Both the position numbers and the translations under genes were made by a program. From assembly GCA_039090855.1 (NCBI GenBank), contig CM077023.1, positions 83,985,127-84,049,126 on the forward strand: a DNA stretch of 64,000 bases. Direction: 5' to 3'. The notes under the pieces are model-generated. The model was not told the origin of the DNA and ran no database searches. It saw nothing but the letters and a program-made list of their open reading frames with translations. Shown here in pieces: positions 32,850 through 44,201 of the stretch. Positions within the stretch are counted from its first letter, which is position 1. Every line of letters starts with the position of its first letter. This stretch comes from Macrothele yani (taxonomy: Eukaryota > Arthropoda > Arachnida > Araneae > Macrothelidae).

Positions 32850-33780
32850 AACAGCTGCACTAGAATACTTAAGTTTAAATAATGTGCTGATTAGTCTTTC
32901 TTTTGTTGTGCTTCATCTGAAACATGCGTCTATACAATTAATTTGGAGGTCACTGACGCATTCTAGACTTATTCGTTTTGCAAAATGGAAGCAAGTGACT
33001 GATTAAAATCCCCAATGTCCATTCGAGTAAAGTTTCAAAACTTGTACGTACTCGATTTTGAAGTAATTTGCCGACGAAATTTCTTTCTCTTTGATTTTAA
33101 GTGTTTCTACACTAGTGGCTCTGGAGACTAATTTTGTAGCCAATCGAAAAAGGTTTTTATATTGCTCTGCCAGTAATTCGTAATATCGAAATAATGGCGC
33201 ACTTACGTAAAGCCACGTAACACTGCTGCACGAGCAGGCTCTACTCCCTTCACAGTAACCACTACAGGACACGAATTTTTAGAATCACCCCTGATGCAGT
33301 ATATCACGATAATCGGCACAAAACGACAGCCGTGAGACTGAGAAAAGAGTGCATGAGAGATAGAACACCACTGCGTGGCTTTACACAAACGTCGCAGCAT
33401 CTCGCTATCAGAAATGAGTGTCTGTGAAAAATAAATCCCTTTTCCTACGGTTACAGAAATAATTTCCCAAAATCAACAGTGTACGAAACTTGTAAACCTG
33501 CAACAAACAAACAAACAAAAAAGATCGAAATTCATCGGCAAATTTCTTCAAAATCAAGTGAAACCAAATTCTGAAAGATTTCGTTAACATTTCTATTGAC
33601 GTTGACGTTCGCCAATTGAAATTAAAAAGGAGGGGGAGGGGCTTAAATATGTTAGAAATTTTGTAGTAGGCTGCACCAAAAAGTGGTGCTATACCAGGTG
33701 CACTACTTTTGAGAGAAAAGTAAACCATTGTGTGACGCGTGAAAAATACAAAAATGTGGCGCAATGGGTACAACTTCTCC
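32850..33780. other. Mostly unique sequence, possible exon on the minus strand
   Basis: A minus-strand frame at about 33,210-33,400 ends in a phrase VTVKGVEPARAAVLRG just before GTAAGT, a consensus splice donor. Nothing else supports a gene. The rest shows no repeat. Confidence 0.25.
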
Positions 33781-33785
33781 CCATT

Positions 33786-34034
33786 CAGGTTGGGTCTCCT
33801 GACATAAAGGCCATTTATTTGGAGACACAAATCATGGGTCTCCTGGCATATAAAGGTTATTGATTTGGGTACACAAATTATAGGTCTCCTGGCATATAAA
33901 GGCCATTGATTTGGGGACACAAATCATGAGTTTCCTGGCATGAAAGTCATCGATTTGGGGACACAAATCATGGGTCTCCTGGCATAAAGGCGATTGATTT
34001 GGGGAAACATATCATGGGTCTCCTGGCATGAAGG
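33786..34034. repeat. ~47-bp minisatellite
   Basis: About five units of GGGTCTCCTGGCATAAAGGC plus CGATTTGGGGACACAAATCA, with single-base changes. The minus-strand peptide repeats over it look like artefacts. Confidence 0.85.
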
Positions 34035-34154
34035 CAAGTTGGATTAAGCTTTCTATATATCATTTGCCCTGATACCGTAATTCCAGTGGCAGTGGAGAGC
34101 TCCGAAGACGATTGCCGAGCAGTATAGGAACTATGACACCGTGCAGTTAAAGCG

Positions 34155-34545
34155 GTTTGGACTCCCGAGGTGTCGTGTGCTTTGGACTCACCAGGTGGCG
34201 TGCGCTTTGGACTCACCAGCTGTCGTACGCTTTGGACTCACCAGGTGTCGTGCGCTTTGGACTCGCCAGGTGTCGTGCGCTTTGGACTCGCCAGGTGTCG
34301 TGCGCTTTGGACTCGCCAGGTGTCGTGCGCTTTGGACTCCCGAGGTGTCGTGCGCTTCGGATTCCCGAGGTGTCGTGCGATTTGGACTCGCCAGGTGTCG
34401 TGCGCTTTGGTCTCGCCAGATGTCGTGCGCTTTGGTCTCGCCAGATGTCGTGCGCTTTGGACTCCCGAGGTGTCGTGCGCTTCGGATTCCCGAGGTGTCG
34501 TGCGATTTGGACTCGCCAGGTGTCGTGCGCTTTGGAGGACCTTGG
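34155..34545. repeat. 25-bp minisatellite, ~15 units
   Basis: TTTGGACTCGCCAGGTGTCG plus TGCGC recurs every 25 bp, with CCCGAGG and CCAGATG variants. Because 25 is not a multiple of three and the unit lacks stops, all three plus-strand frames stay open for 129-144 codons with the same peptide repeat, and two minus frames also stay open. Confidence 0.92.
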
Positions 34546-34559
34546 CCAGGCTTTCGTGA

Positions 34560-35945
34560 CACCCCACCTTGTTGATTTGCTGACATAACCACGAAAGCAC
34601 TCTGGAATGGATATTCAAGTCTCTCGAGACTGGACTTGAGACTGGCCTGCTTCCAGTCGTCCAATCGCTAGCCACCGTACAGCGTCGGATACACGTGTAT
34701 GAGACGTGTACAAAAGGAAAGCATTTTCAGCCACACGCGCTGTCAACGAGAAATGCCACTGATGTTCCCCGTTGACTTTAAGTATACGGTATAACTCAAT
34801 TTACATATTGGACAGCATTTCCCTCACTGATATGCAAATTTCACTGCGCGCATTTGTTTCGTGAACATCGTAGCATTTCATTGAGCGCTTTGGATTATTT
34901 GCCCGCTATTGCCTTCCGAACTTTAATTTTGGACACCAGTGTATTTTAAAGATGGCAGTCTCGGTATACCAAGTATTCTTTGAAGACAATGAATTTTGTC
35001 TTGCATATTTGAAATGCTTTCATTTTCCAAGTATAATTACAACATTTTGGAGAATATTGCCGCATGAGTTCCAGTATAGGTTCAGAAATTCGGTTTGAAG
35101 TTCGTTAAATTTGTGAAAATTTGTTTTGCTGTTGATTACTGATCTATGATAATAGTAATGGTGTTCGAAATTCGCACACGGAAGCAATACGTTGATGAAT
35201 GGGAACACAGTGGCAGGCAGGCCTTCAGCATCAACAACAGACAGCAACATAGCGTGTGTGGAGGCTCTGGTTTAAGGATACTGAGGGAGACTTTGCGTCA
35301 GATTGCTGCAAAAGTTTTTTTTTTCCATACAGCACGTCACTTCTTTCAAACTACTCACCGCACCTAGCTCCGAGTGAGAACATATTTCCAGGCGAGTCCT
35401 CGCTTTCACTTGAATTTGTTCACCAGCACGTGGGCTTTTTATTCAAACTCCAGTGCCAAACAACGCCTTCTAGTCAGGAGAGTGCAACGCCATTGGAAGG
35501 TACCGATTTACATATCCATAATCCGCGGTTACTCATCCAAATTTCTTATAGATCAGCCTACGAATTTAATTCGACGATAAAATTAGTACATTCTTTTTGG
35601 TTTTGGGGTTTGATTATTACTAGGAGCCTATCGTCCTCAATTTAGTTTAACGGTTCTGAAGAAGGGACTGAACCAGCGTCGTAGAAGAAACACGCCAGCA
35701 ATGCTTTACCCGGGGTCCGAGCCTAGGCCCATTCCAACCGATTAGGGGGCTGCTAAAGTTATTATTTTGATAATTATGAGCACTGTTCGTATAATAATAG
35801 TACTAGTAGTAACTGCATGAACATTACATGTTGCTGCAATCTAGGCAAAAATGTATTAGGATTTCCTTGTTGTACTTTAAAGGAAAACATAGTGTATTTT
35901 GCTTACTTTGCGTTTATTTCTTGACTACGTTTAGATAGACAGTAT
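34560..35945. other. Unique sequence, no gene recognised
   Basis: A few short frames, a run of T at 35,320 and no terminal repeats. The phrase TTTGGACACCAGTGTA near 34,930-34,947 resembles a Tc1 end but has no partner. Confidence 0.4.
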
Positions 35946-35950
35946 TAATA

Positions 35951-37012
35951 CACTGTAAAAAATAAGTGGTGTGAATTCACGGGGAATTTCTGACGATAAC
36001 GTGCAGAAAAGCTGCCGGTAGGTGTCCGTGTTTTTCAGAAATTTCCGTTTTTAAAAGTGCCCCTTTATTTTAACTTCCGTATTTTCACAGATTTTCCGTA
36101 GACAGAAATTCCGTTTACTTGAGAAAAATTCCTTTCCGGTTTTTCCGTATTTAAACTGAAATTCCACAACCCGGCATTTTTCAGCCCTTACCCCAAATAA
36201 TCCTTTCGCCACAGTCAGGGTCGAACCCCTGACGTTTTGGGTCAATAGGTAACTCACGTCTTTAACTACTGAGCTACAAACTCTCGGAAGTCCGAGTCAC
36301 GTACATCGTAAAACAAATTGCGCGACGATGAAAAACATTTTTTTTCTTGTCATTAATACGAATGGTTTAGTCATTTTATTTTCTGTTGGAGCTTATTATT
36401 TTTCTGAGTAGTTTTGTAAGGATTTTTTTTTCTGTAGGAGGATTTTTCACAAATTAAGTATTTTTCATCGTGATTTTTCGAAGCAACAAAATGCTTTTGC
36501 AACTTGATTTTTTTAAGATGACAATGACTTTCAGTTATCTTTAAAAAAGGTGAAATGTACTTTTTTATAGCGTTACTTAACACACACACACACACACAAA
36601 ACAAAAAAAACTCCAAAGACTGATACATGTACATCGTATAACCACTGTACAATAAGTTAAGTACCTGATTTCTTACAGTAACACAATATCCGGAAATTCC
36701 TCGTCGTATGAATACAGAAAAAGGGAGTACGGAGTTTTTCCTTTAATATACAAAAGTAATTGCGGAAAGGTTTCTGAAAATTCAGAATTTTCTGTTAACA
36801 GATCTCTAAAACGGTAATTTACCGTCAATAGAAGAAAGAAACTGCGGAAAGTTTTTGAAAATTCAGAATTTTCCCGTGGTACGAAAAATGCGTGAAATTC
36901 AGGTTTCTTTCCGTCATTTCACGGAAAAGGTTGTATCAGAAATATGCTTCGTTAATTCACGAAAGAAATGACAGAAAGTTGCTCGTGAATTTCAGAAATT
37001 TTTTTTACAGTG
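35951..37012. mobile_element. TA-flanked non-autonomous TIR element, copy 2
   Basis: Left CACTGTAAAAAATAAG and right TTTTTTTTACAGTG are short inverted ends, with TA on both sides (35,949-35,950 and 37,013-37,014). Length 1062 bp and no coding capacity. Inside are a (CA)n run near 36,583-36,598 and a tRNA-like stretch. Shares much of its interior with 1890-4304. Confidence 0.75.
36215..36300 (-). other. tRNA-like SINE head inside the TIR element
   Basis: In reverse: B-box-like GGGTCGAACCCCTGACG and an A-box-like AACTACTGAGCTACAAACTC. Probably a SINE fragment captured by the element. No clean cloverleaf, so not a tRNA gene. Confidence 0.5.
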
Positions 37013-37019
37013 TAGTATT

Positions 37020-38830
37020 TACTTGAGTGTATCTAAAAAATTCTTGCTTAATTACAAATTATTCATATGCGTATATGCGTTTAAGCAGAGCCCTCTGTAG
37101 GGTAACTAATCCTGCGAGTTTACTATGGTAAATAAAATTCAAGCAGGCTGAGGTATTTTCCTAAGCTTCCTGTAAGTCATATATGATATTCTCTTATAGC
37201 GTATCTACTTGTTCAAAGATAATATCTTATGATGGACGTCTGCAGATCTTCAAGAAATCGCTGATCTGAAAATCGAATAATAAAAAAATATTTTTCCGTC
37301 TCCCATTCTTTTGTTTAATATAAATTTCTCAAGTAAATAAATCAGAAATGATGGGCGTCCTGGGAAGGGTCTTTTTTGAGGGAGGGTATAGTTGTGGGGT
37401 AGGGCATGCAGTTTGCTTCAAATAAGGATAGCGAGGTTGAGTTAACTTCGATTTCAGCCATGATTTGCCATAACTGTTTTATAAATTTCTGGTATAGAAG
37501 TTTTTTGAATAGATATATGCCGCAAATTTCACATTTTATGCTCTGGTGACGTAATCGGGGGCCATTGGCTAGTAGTGAAAACTTTGTCTGTCCAATTGGA
37601 ATCATATCAGAAGTCAGTTTACTTTCCACCGCATAAGATCGTGCATTGCTTTGACAGATCTTACTTCGATAACCCATGCAAGTTGATCCAGACGTGTTTC
37701 ACTTCCACAGATGTCATGCTCCAGTGCGAACTGTGGCTGTAATAATGAAGTAATTCACCGAGCATATCAGTTGTACCATATGTATTTTGGTCTTTAAACT
37801 AATGTATAATTTTCTGAAGCGTGATTACGAATCTTCAAAGCATAAGTTCTCGCTCCATTGTCCTCGGTAATGCAGTAATTTCCATATTGATTCACTAAGT
37901 TCTTCTGTTGTGTTATACTGTAGAAGCCTGTTCTTTCACCCATTTAAAACTTTATAAGCTTTCAGAATTTCAAATACGTAACTTCAAGATTTCGCAACAT
38001 GAGAAACTAATGTATGTTTCACAGAATAATACACGTACATTTGAAAACTGTATCGACTTTCTTGAGCAAACATAATGAAACCCATAATTATGCTATTTTA
38101 GATAGTTTACATTCGGTAGGTCTCTGACGCTTTCAAACCTTTCTTTTCGACAAGGAACTTGATATTGGAGATCTCCTTGGGCCTTACTTTGAAATGCTGG
38201 GCCACTGCTCATACCAGAATGTTTAAGGTCAGGCCTCTTGCGGGTCTGGCCTGCCCAGCTGAGACCTATCAATTTACAGTCCCGGCCGTTTAAGAATTTC
38301 AGCTTATAGCCCGTCCCGTTGACTTCAGCAATATTTAACGAACACTACCGGAAACTGCTGCACTCTTCTATGTCATGCTTTTCCATTTTTAGTAGACAAC
38401 TCCACACCTTCTTGAGAGCCATTTCAACGCTTCACAGTTAAGTTTTTAAACTGGATTGGAACAAGAGTATGGGCGGTTGTGATGGGGAGAAGACTGTAAA
38501 CTTGTGACATATCTATTAAAAAATCGATATGAAATGTCTTAAAATATATGTATTTTGAGGAAATCAGCTTTCGAGTATAAATTAAGTTTGAGGTTTTCTG
38601 TTACGAAATCAAATTTTGTTTCATTTTATTTTCTAATTTACATCAGAATTATGGGAAGATTAATATAAGGGAAAATTAACAGATTATGTCACAATTTAGT
38701 CCTTGATCCCGGTCGAGCTCGGCATTTCCGACTAGGCCAAATCTGTACAGACCTTTTAGATACGTCTTTATCTTTTAGGATATTAGTAACAACAATAATT
38801 TTAAAAATAACTTTGGAAATTCCATTTCGG
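37020..38830. other. Largely unique sequence with a possible 72-bp exon
   Basis: Mostly unstructured AT-rich DNA. On the minus strand, 37,665-37,736 is open for 24 codons between TTATTACAG and GTAAGA, a plausible acceptor and donor (see findings). No other feature seen. Confidence 0.3.
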
Positions 38831-38861
38831 TAGTGCTACGGATGTACGGGAAACACAGAAA

Positions 38862-38940
38862 GTTGCCCACCCGGACACTTGCCCACCGGACAGTTGCCCA
38901 CCCGGACATTTGCCCACTGGACACGAGCCCACTGAACTTG
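38862..38940. repeat. ~18-bp minisatellite
   Basis: About four to five units of TTGCCCACCCGGACA with small changes. Confidence 0.75.
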
Positions 38941-39028
38941 AGCACACTTAGCACAGTAACTTTAGGAATAATCGCTACTATATTTTCGAAATTTAAGCAT
39001 CATGACCTGCTTTGATTTTGGGAAATGG

Positions 39029-39161
39029 TGTACACAGGCCGAAATTTTAATTTTGTATACCGCGTGACCCAACGCACGTTTGGGATATGATGTACATCGA
39101 CTGGATTTGTACAGCCGCCGAAATTTTAGATTTGTATGCAGTGTGACCAAACGCACGTTTT
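39029..39161. repeat. ~54-bp direct duplication
   Basis: TGTACACAGGCCGAAATTTTA..GACCCAACGCACGTTT (39,029-39,082) recurs at 39,108-39,161 with about 85 percent identity by eye; spacing about 79 bp. Confidence 0.7.
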
Positions 39162-39246
39162 GAAAAAGAATTCGAATTGTCTGCACTTTATGCGGATAGA
39201 TCCCAAAATAAAGCACGCCGCATGCAAATCAAAAACGACACAACAG

Positions 39247-39486
39247 ATCTCTACGGGAAACTGCAAATTCGTACCCGGGAGATTGGTACCCTTCAGAGTC
39301 TGCGACGTTACGGGGTCGTACACAAATTGCATAAATGACAAATTGCGTTTCGTTCCGAGATCTCGTCAAAGTGTGGAAGTTTTCCTAGTAGAACAAAACG
39401 AAATGTACGTGTTTTCCCAGGGATATAAATGCGTACGTAAGAACATAACGACACAAGGTTTATGCAGAAGCTTTGCGACTCACTAA
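39247..39486 (+). CDS. Candidate terminal exon of a cysteine-bearing, probably extracellular protein
   Basis: An acceptor-like ACACAACAG ends at 39,246, followed by 79 open codons to TAA at 39,484-39,486. An AATAAA signal lies at 39,524-39,529, about 40 bp downstream. The peptide has five cysteines (contexts GNCKF, RVCDV, TNCIN, YKCVR, GLCRS) and an N-glycosylation sequon (NIT), and it is not low complexity. This suggests a secreted or surface protein, but I recognise no family. The frame is open further upstream to 39,136, so the acceptor is unproven, and no upstream exon was found. It could also be a pseudogene fragment. Confidence 0.35.
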   Translation: MSTGNCKFVPGRLVPFRVCDVTGSYTNCINDKLRFVPRSRQSVEVFLVEQNEMYVFSQGYKCVRKNITTQGLCRSFATH

Positions 39487-39587
39487 ATCTTGAGTTATGA
39501 TTTAAATGTTTCGCATGTCATGCAATAAAGCCTAATCTACAGGGAATCAACGAATCGATCTTCAGGTGTTGACAAGATACTGAAACT

Positions 39588-40025
39588 AAGGGGCTTTTTA
39601 GAAAGTTTTAAAATTACAATCTTCCGACATTTCGTATTTGTAAACATTTCATAAAACATATTATAATAAAAGGCACTAAACGGATTATTTCTCAGCTCCT
39701 TACAAAGCACCTAGGCCGCGGGCCGTTTTAAAAGATTTTAAGTTACAACCTAGATGTTTCGTATTTGTAAACATATTGTGAAAGCTAATAAAAAGCACTC
39801 AACGGATCAGTTCTCAGCTCTAAGACACAAGACACATAGGCCGCGGGCCTTTTTAGAAGATTTTAAGTTACAAATTAGATATTTGGTATTTGTAAACAGT
39901 TAACAAAACCTATTAAAAGGCACTCAAAAGATTATTTCACAGCTCTTTTCAAAGCACCTAGGCCGCCGGACTTTTTGGAATATTTCAAATTACAACCTAA
40001 ATATTTCGTATTTCTAAAGTAAACA
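39588..40025. repeat. ~125-bp tandem repeat, ~3.7 units
   Basis: The phrase CACCTAGGCCGCGGGCC followed by TTTTAGAAGATTTTAAGTTA and ATTTCGTATTTGTAAACA recurs about every 125 bp, with much divergence. Confidence 0.8.
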
Positions 40026-40034
40026 ATGTCAAAC

Positions 40035-40130
40035 GGTATTGGTTGGACATCTCCATCACTCTTGAATTGGTTGGAAATTTCGATCTCTCTTTAATTGGTT
40101 GGACATCTCCATCTCTCTTGTATTGATTGA
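40035..40130. repeat. ~37-bp tandem repeat, ~2.5 units
   Basis: ATTGGTTGGACATCTCCATC recurs with changes. It lies immediately after the 125-bp array. Confidence 0.65.
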
Positions 40131-40139
40131 CGCCTAAGT

Positions 40140-41015
40140 TGTACAAGGACCGTAGCTCTTACATTATACATCAAAGGTTCTACGTGTAAAAATATATCAT
40201 TTTTTCTTCCCCTATATTTCTTCCTTTAAAGAAAGAAATATAGGGAGAAAAATGAATGTTTATATTTCCTTTCTTTAAAGAAAGACTGATTTTGCTATAC
40301 GTAATTGAAACAGATACAGTTCCTACCCTTCATACAAAAGCACAATACTTTTCAGGAATTTCAAGAAAACTGTAGTTCTTTTTTTTTTTTTTTCCTGTTA
40401 AGGCTGGTATTTTGTGAGAGACGTTTTACTTTTTAATCCTCCTGATAACTACAAGGCTGATACTTTGTGATTTTTTTTCTCATACTGGATAAGCCAGAAT
40501 AGGCTCGCGTCTTAGGGATTAAAGATTTAAGTTCTGGGATTAAAAGAAGATTCAAAGTTCTATCTCGAGGCAAAGCTAATCTGATTATGCAGTTAAAGCT
40601 ACGGAGTGCGTACTTCCACTGCATATTATAGTTCTAGTTTAAAAACTCCTGTTAATGCTTGAACTGAGACATCCCAGGTAATAAATAAGGGCGTTGTCCT
40701 CCCTCTTCCGTGTAACTTTCCTATCGGGCACTCTAGCCCAAATCTCCCAGCTTCCTACTTCTAAGGGTTGTTTAAGACGTGGGGTCAGACACTCTCTTCC
40801 TAAAATCCTCTACACATGATCTGATCTGAACTGAGTCCTAAAAAAGCGCATGAATATGTAGATACTCTAAATGTCGTATGTACGTACATAAAAAAAACGA
40901 AGATCCCAGTTTCGGTCGCGTTTCTAAAAAATACAAATATTCGCATTTTAGCGACGTCATTGTCACTTCTGTTTTGCTTCAGAAAGGCTATACTGTGGGC
41001 AGTATAAATAAATAA
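40140..41015. other. Unique AT-rich sequence, nothing recognised
   Basis: Contains an imperfect inverted repeat TTCTTTAAAG..CTTTAAAGAA near 40,210-40,285. No gene or element recognised. Confidence 0.4.
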
Positions 41016-41019
41016 ATAC

Positions 41020-41155
41020 ATCGCTCTTTCCACGTTCCAGAAACACACAGCAACCGAAAAATTGTTTTCAGCCGTCGTCGTGGAATCGAACCACGGATCT
41101 CTCGATATCTAGCCGAGCGCGGAATCGAACCACGGATCTCTCGATATCTAGCCGT
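41020..41155 (-). mobile_element. Family B SINE-like copy, tandem head
   Basis: In reverse it ends with the family B tail ATCGCTCTTTCCACG..CAGCAACCGAAAAATTG. The head GGAATCGAACCACGGATCTC is present twice in tandem (41,081 and 41,122). Confidence 0.7.
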
Positions 41156-41340
41156 CGCCCGAGGTGCTCCTGGGTTCGAATCCTGATGACGCACATGTTG
41201 TACACGTGTCGAATGAAGCTGGCTGCGTCCCTTCCCTAGATGCAGCGTCCCTGATTCAGGAACGGTGCGATTGCTTAACACTGAGAGTTGCTTCCGACCA
41301 GATGATGGCAGGATGAAGCCCAGGTTGGACGAGTTGCTTT
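41150..41340 (+). mobile_element. SINE with family A-like body and a different tRNA head
   Basis: The head includes CTGGGTTCGAATCCTGATGA and the body CCCTGATTCAGGAACGGTGC plus GATTGCTTA, which parallels CCCTAAATTAGGGACGGGCG plus GACTGCTTA of family A. A related subfamily that appears to have swapped its promoter. Confidence 0.6.
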
Positions 41341-41372
41341 GAACCACTGAATACTACCCCTGCGTCATTGGA

Positions 41373-41430
41373 TGGGCACGCTAAGCTGTCGGCGCTCCAT
41401 GATATGGAGGCCGACGGCTTAGCGTGCCCA
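41373..41430. repeat. 28-bp stem hairpin
   Basis: TGGGCACGCTAAGCTGTCGG..CCGACGGCTTAGCGTGCCCA with a 3-base loop and two or three mismatches. Possibly a tiny MITE. Confidence 0.75.
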
Positions 41431-41674
41431 TTCAACGTGTTACAAATAAGGTAATCTCTTGTTCTCTTTCCCTGGAAGTGCTCCTTATGATATCATAGTC
41501 TGGCACTCCCAGATATGACGACTCGCATTTTTAATCTGCACTCCTCCTTCTCTGAAGTGTCTATCCTCTATCGTAGACTACCTGAGACTCTAGGCTCAAA
41601 AAATGCAACTTCGTTTCTGATAAGCACCACAAAAGTCCCGTGGGACATGGGTAGTTGCGTTTTTGTTTGTCTGT

Positions 41675-41900
41675 TTTTTTGTTGTTGTTTTTTTTCTGTC
41701 AAAACGGTCATCGTAAGCAATTCCATGGGCTATAAGCAGTCTCCCGTCCCTAATTTAAGGCCACTGGTTCCAGGAAAGAGAGAGAGTCAGTGCCGTAAGA
41801 CAAACACAACATCCATTCCTCACCGGGATTCGAACTTGGAACCATCCCAGACGAATGGTCATAAGCCAGAGTTTGGGCCATTGTACCACCGGGGGCGGCG
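41675..41900 (-). mobile_element. tRNA-derived SINE (family A) with 5' fold-back
   Basis: Reverse family A copy starting in a T-rich tail. Just outside its tRNA head (41,900-41,930) the head sequence GAATGGTCATAAGCCAGAG is repeated in inverted form, giving a short hairpin. Confidence 0.85.
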
Positions 41901-42008
41901 GTCCAAGCTCTGGCTTATGACCATTCACTGGACACTGTCCTACCTTCTCGTTGTGTGTGAAACCCATGAGAAATTACTGGGTGTATGATGGTCCATAAAA
42001 CCCGAAAC

Positions 42009-42034
42009 AAAAAAAAAAAAAAAAAAAAAAAAAA
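42009..42034. repeat. Poly-A run of about 26 bases
   Basis: Could be the tail of an unrecognised retroelement to its left, since the preceding ~75 bp do not match a known family here. Confidence 0.5.
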
Positions 42035-42049
42035 GGCCTTAAAGTAAAA

Positions 42050-42610
42050 CTATAGTGTAATTAGGATGGCAGTTTAAGCATGAGCACTTCGCCCCCTTCC
42101 TAAAAAATTCATTGGGTCGTTATGTGTTACCTCGATTGCAGTTTAAACATACAACAACCTAAAAACAAGTTAGTAAAATCATGCAATGCATTGATTATGA
42201 TACGTTTTCCAGCATACCAGAAATCATTACTCAAGTTATTACTCAAGTTATGAGGATAATGCCTGTGGAATAAATCTCGCTCCTGTGCCCTAACCTTTGA
42301 TCCCATTTTGATAATATTCAACAGAACTGGTTCAGTATACCTCCGAAACAACATGACAAAGTTTTGTCGCAATCGAAGCATTTTTACGTAAGTTATGACG
42401 CGTAAGGGCAATGAACTGGATCCCGCTCCAATGTCCTGACTTTTGACCCCATTTCACCCATTTTCAATAGGGTTCGTCTTCAGTTGTCCCCTATTACATA
42501 CTAAAATTTCATAAAAATCGAACCATTTTTACGCGAGTTATCGTACAGACAGACAGACGGATGGACAAACTGGAGCATATACGCTTCTTCAACCTACGGT
42601 TGGAAAGCGT
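42050..42610. mobile_element. Probable retroelement 3' region (unclassified)
   Basis: Two similar ~150-bp halves (near 42,270-42,400 and 42,420-42,550) repeat a GACCCCATTT..TTCAATAGGGTTC pattern, followed by ACGCGAGTTATCGTACAGAC and a CAGACAGACGG run. Such tails are seen at ends of many animal retroelements. No coding sequence present. Confidence 0.35.
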
Positions 42611-42849
42611 AAATAAAATTAGAAAGGTGGCACCGAATTCTCCGAAGTAACGGACACGTCTTTTAAATCCTTTCTGGCACGAAAATAATTTTTTTAAAGT
42701 AGAATTGCACAAAAAGAAAAAAAAATCAATGAAAAAGAGAATGCATTTATATCCATTAACAGGAAAAAAAATGCGCGTTATTTAAAACAGGCAACGTGAG
42801 CAGTGTTATTCATAACGAATAGAACCAGTAAAAAAACATATCAACCACA

Positions 42850-43850
42850 TTTCTACAGTAGGTAAAACATCCATAAATATATACATCTAGCGGCAAAAAT
42901 GTGTGTCATCAGAAATCGCAAATAGTACAGAGAATGTTCCTCATAGCGAAAGATATCCAAGGCTGAAGGAATTGCTCAAGTAAGACAATTAGAAAGATAG
43001 ATATAGAGAAGAACGGGATATAACTTCACATTCCTTAGCAAGGAACCTGGGTGTTATTAAAATAAAGGGGAGGAGGCAAAACATTCTTAAACGCGAAGGG
43101 TACCCTATTAAGAAAGGATTTTTCCAAGGAATTTTTAGAAACGCAAATACTCTTTCTAGTAGACAAACACTGCCACCATCTGGCGGCAAAATTGTGAACT
43201 ATGGAAAAGCAGAAAATATTCGCATGATATTCTTTATACCAAAGGCTGCCCAATGGGAAAATAATTCTTATTTTATATATAAGCCCTTAGCGGGAAAACG
43301 GTGCTTTATTTAAAGAGATTGCTGTGTTCGCTAAGTTTACTGTAGCTAATGGCATACAGTACAAAAATATTTTTTATTAAGATTTTTAAAAGTCGAGACG
43401 CAATTGCCAAAGGAAATATACACTAGTACTACTTAGCATCAAAACTGTGCACTATAAATAATCCAAGAGTATATGCAAATGTTTCTCAAAGTGAATGATG
43501 TCCGATATTGAAAGAATTTTGAACTTTTAAGAAGGAGAGATAATGAACATACATTCTACTCTTTTGTCTCCTAGTGAGTAAATTATGTATTATTTTGGAC
43601 AGAAAACGCTCATAAAATGTTTTTCTAATAAGCAATATTTGACCAAAAAAGAATTTTTTTTTTAATTGGATTTTCAAACGCTCAGATACGGCCACAATGC
43701 AAAAAGATATGCGCTTACTCCCTCTAATGGAAAAATTATGCATTAAGAAAAATTATAAATTTTATGCAAAATATTCTTCACCAAGGACGCTGTCCGGCTC
43801 AAAGAGAGTTTCTGAAATCGGGCTGTGAAAATCAGAGACTTCCAATAAAG
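42850..43850. repeat. Second satellite-like array, ~145/285-bp periodicity
   Basis: The phrase TAGCGGCAAAAATGTG (42,888) recurs as TGGCGGCAAAATTGTG (43,181), TAGCATCAAAACTGTG (43,436) and TAATGGAAAAATTATG (43,725). Intermediate weaker copies lie near 43,030 and 43,285. Heavily diverged. Confidence 0.6.
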
Positions 43851-44002
43851 TAAGATATACACTTAGCACATCTTAAATTGGAATCAAAACAAATAAATAA
43901 GCGCAAAAAGAAAGTCGTGTTAGACAAAAAGGACATTAGTTTTTTCTCTACTTACGTATATGAACATAATATCGCTTTGAAGAAAGCTGAAATTACCATT
44001 GT

Positions 44003-44201
44003 GTTGCCCCGGTTGCCGAGTGGTACGAAACGCTGTATTCTAATCATTCGTTCGAGATGGATCCAGGTTCAAATCCCCTGTGAAGCATGGATGGTGTGTT
44101 TGTCTTACGGTACTGGCTTCCCTGGAACCAGTTGTCAAATTAGGGACGGGCGACTGCTTGTAGTCCATTGATTTGCTCACGGCGATCGCTAAACACCCAA
44201 A
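44003..44201 (+). mobile_element. tRNA-derived SINE (family A), diverged
   Basis: TTGCCCCGGTTGCCGAGTGG head, B-box GGTTCAAATCCCCTG, and a body with a small deletion (GTACTGGCTTCCCTGG). No clear poly-A. Confidence 0.8.

Noticed and set aside
33210..33400. Minus-strand exon ending at GTAAGT
   Set aside because: Only a donor-like site supports it; kept as a note in the region entry.
33408..33920. 170-codon minus-strand frame
   Set aside because: About a third of it is the 47-bp minisatellite and the rest is low-complexity; no domain.
34141..34675. Five overlapping long open frames of 129-158 codons
   Set aside because: They translate a 25-bp tandem repeat in different frames; no start context or non-repeat domain.
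34930..34947. Lone Tc1-like terminus TTTGGACACCAGTGTA
   Set aside because: No opposite terminus or transposase found nearby.
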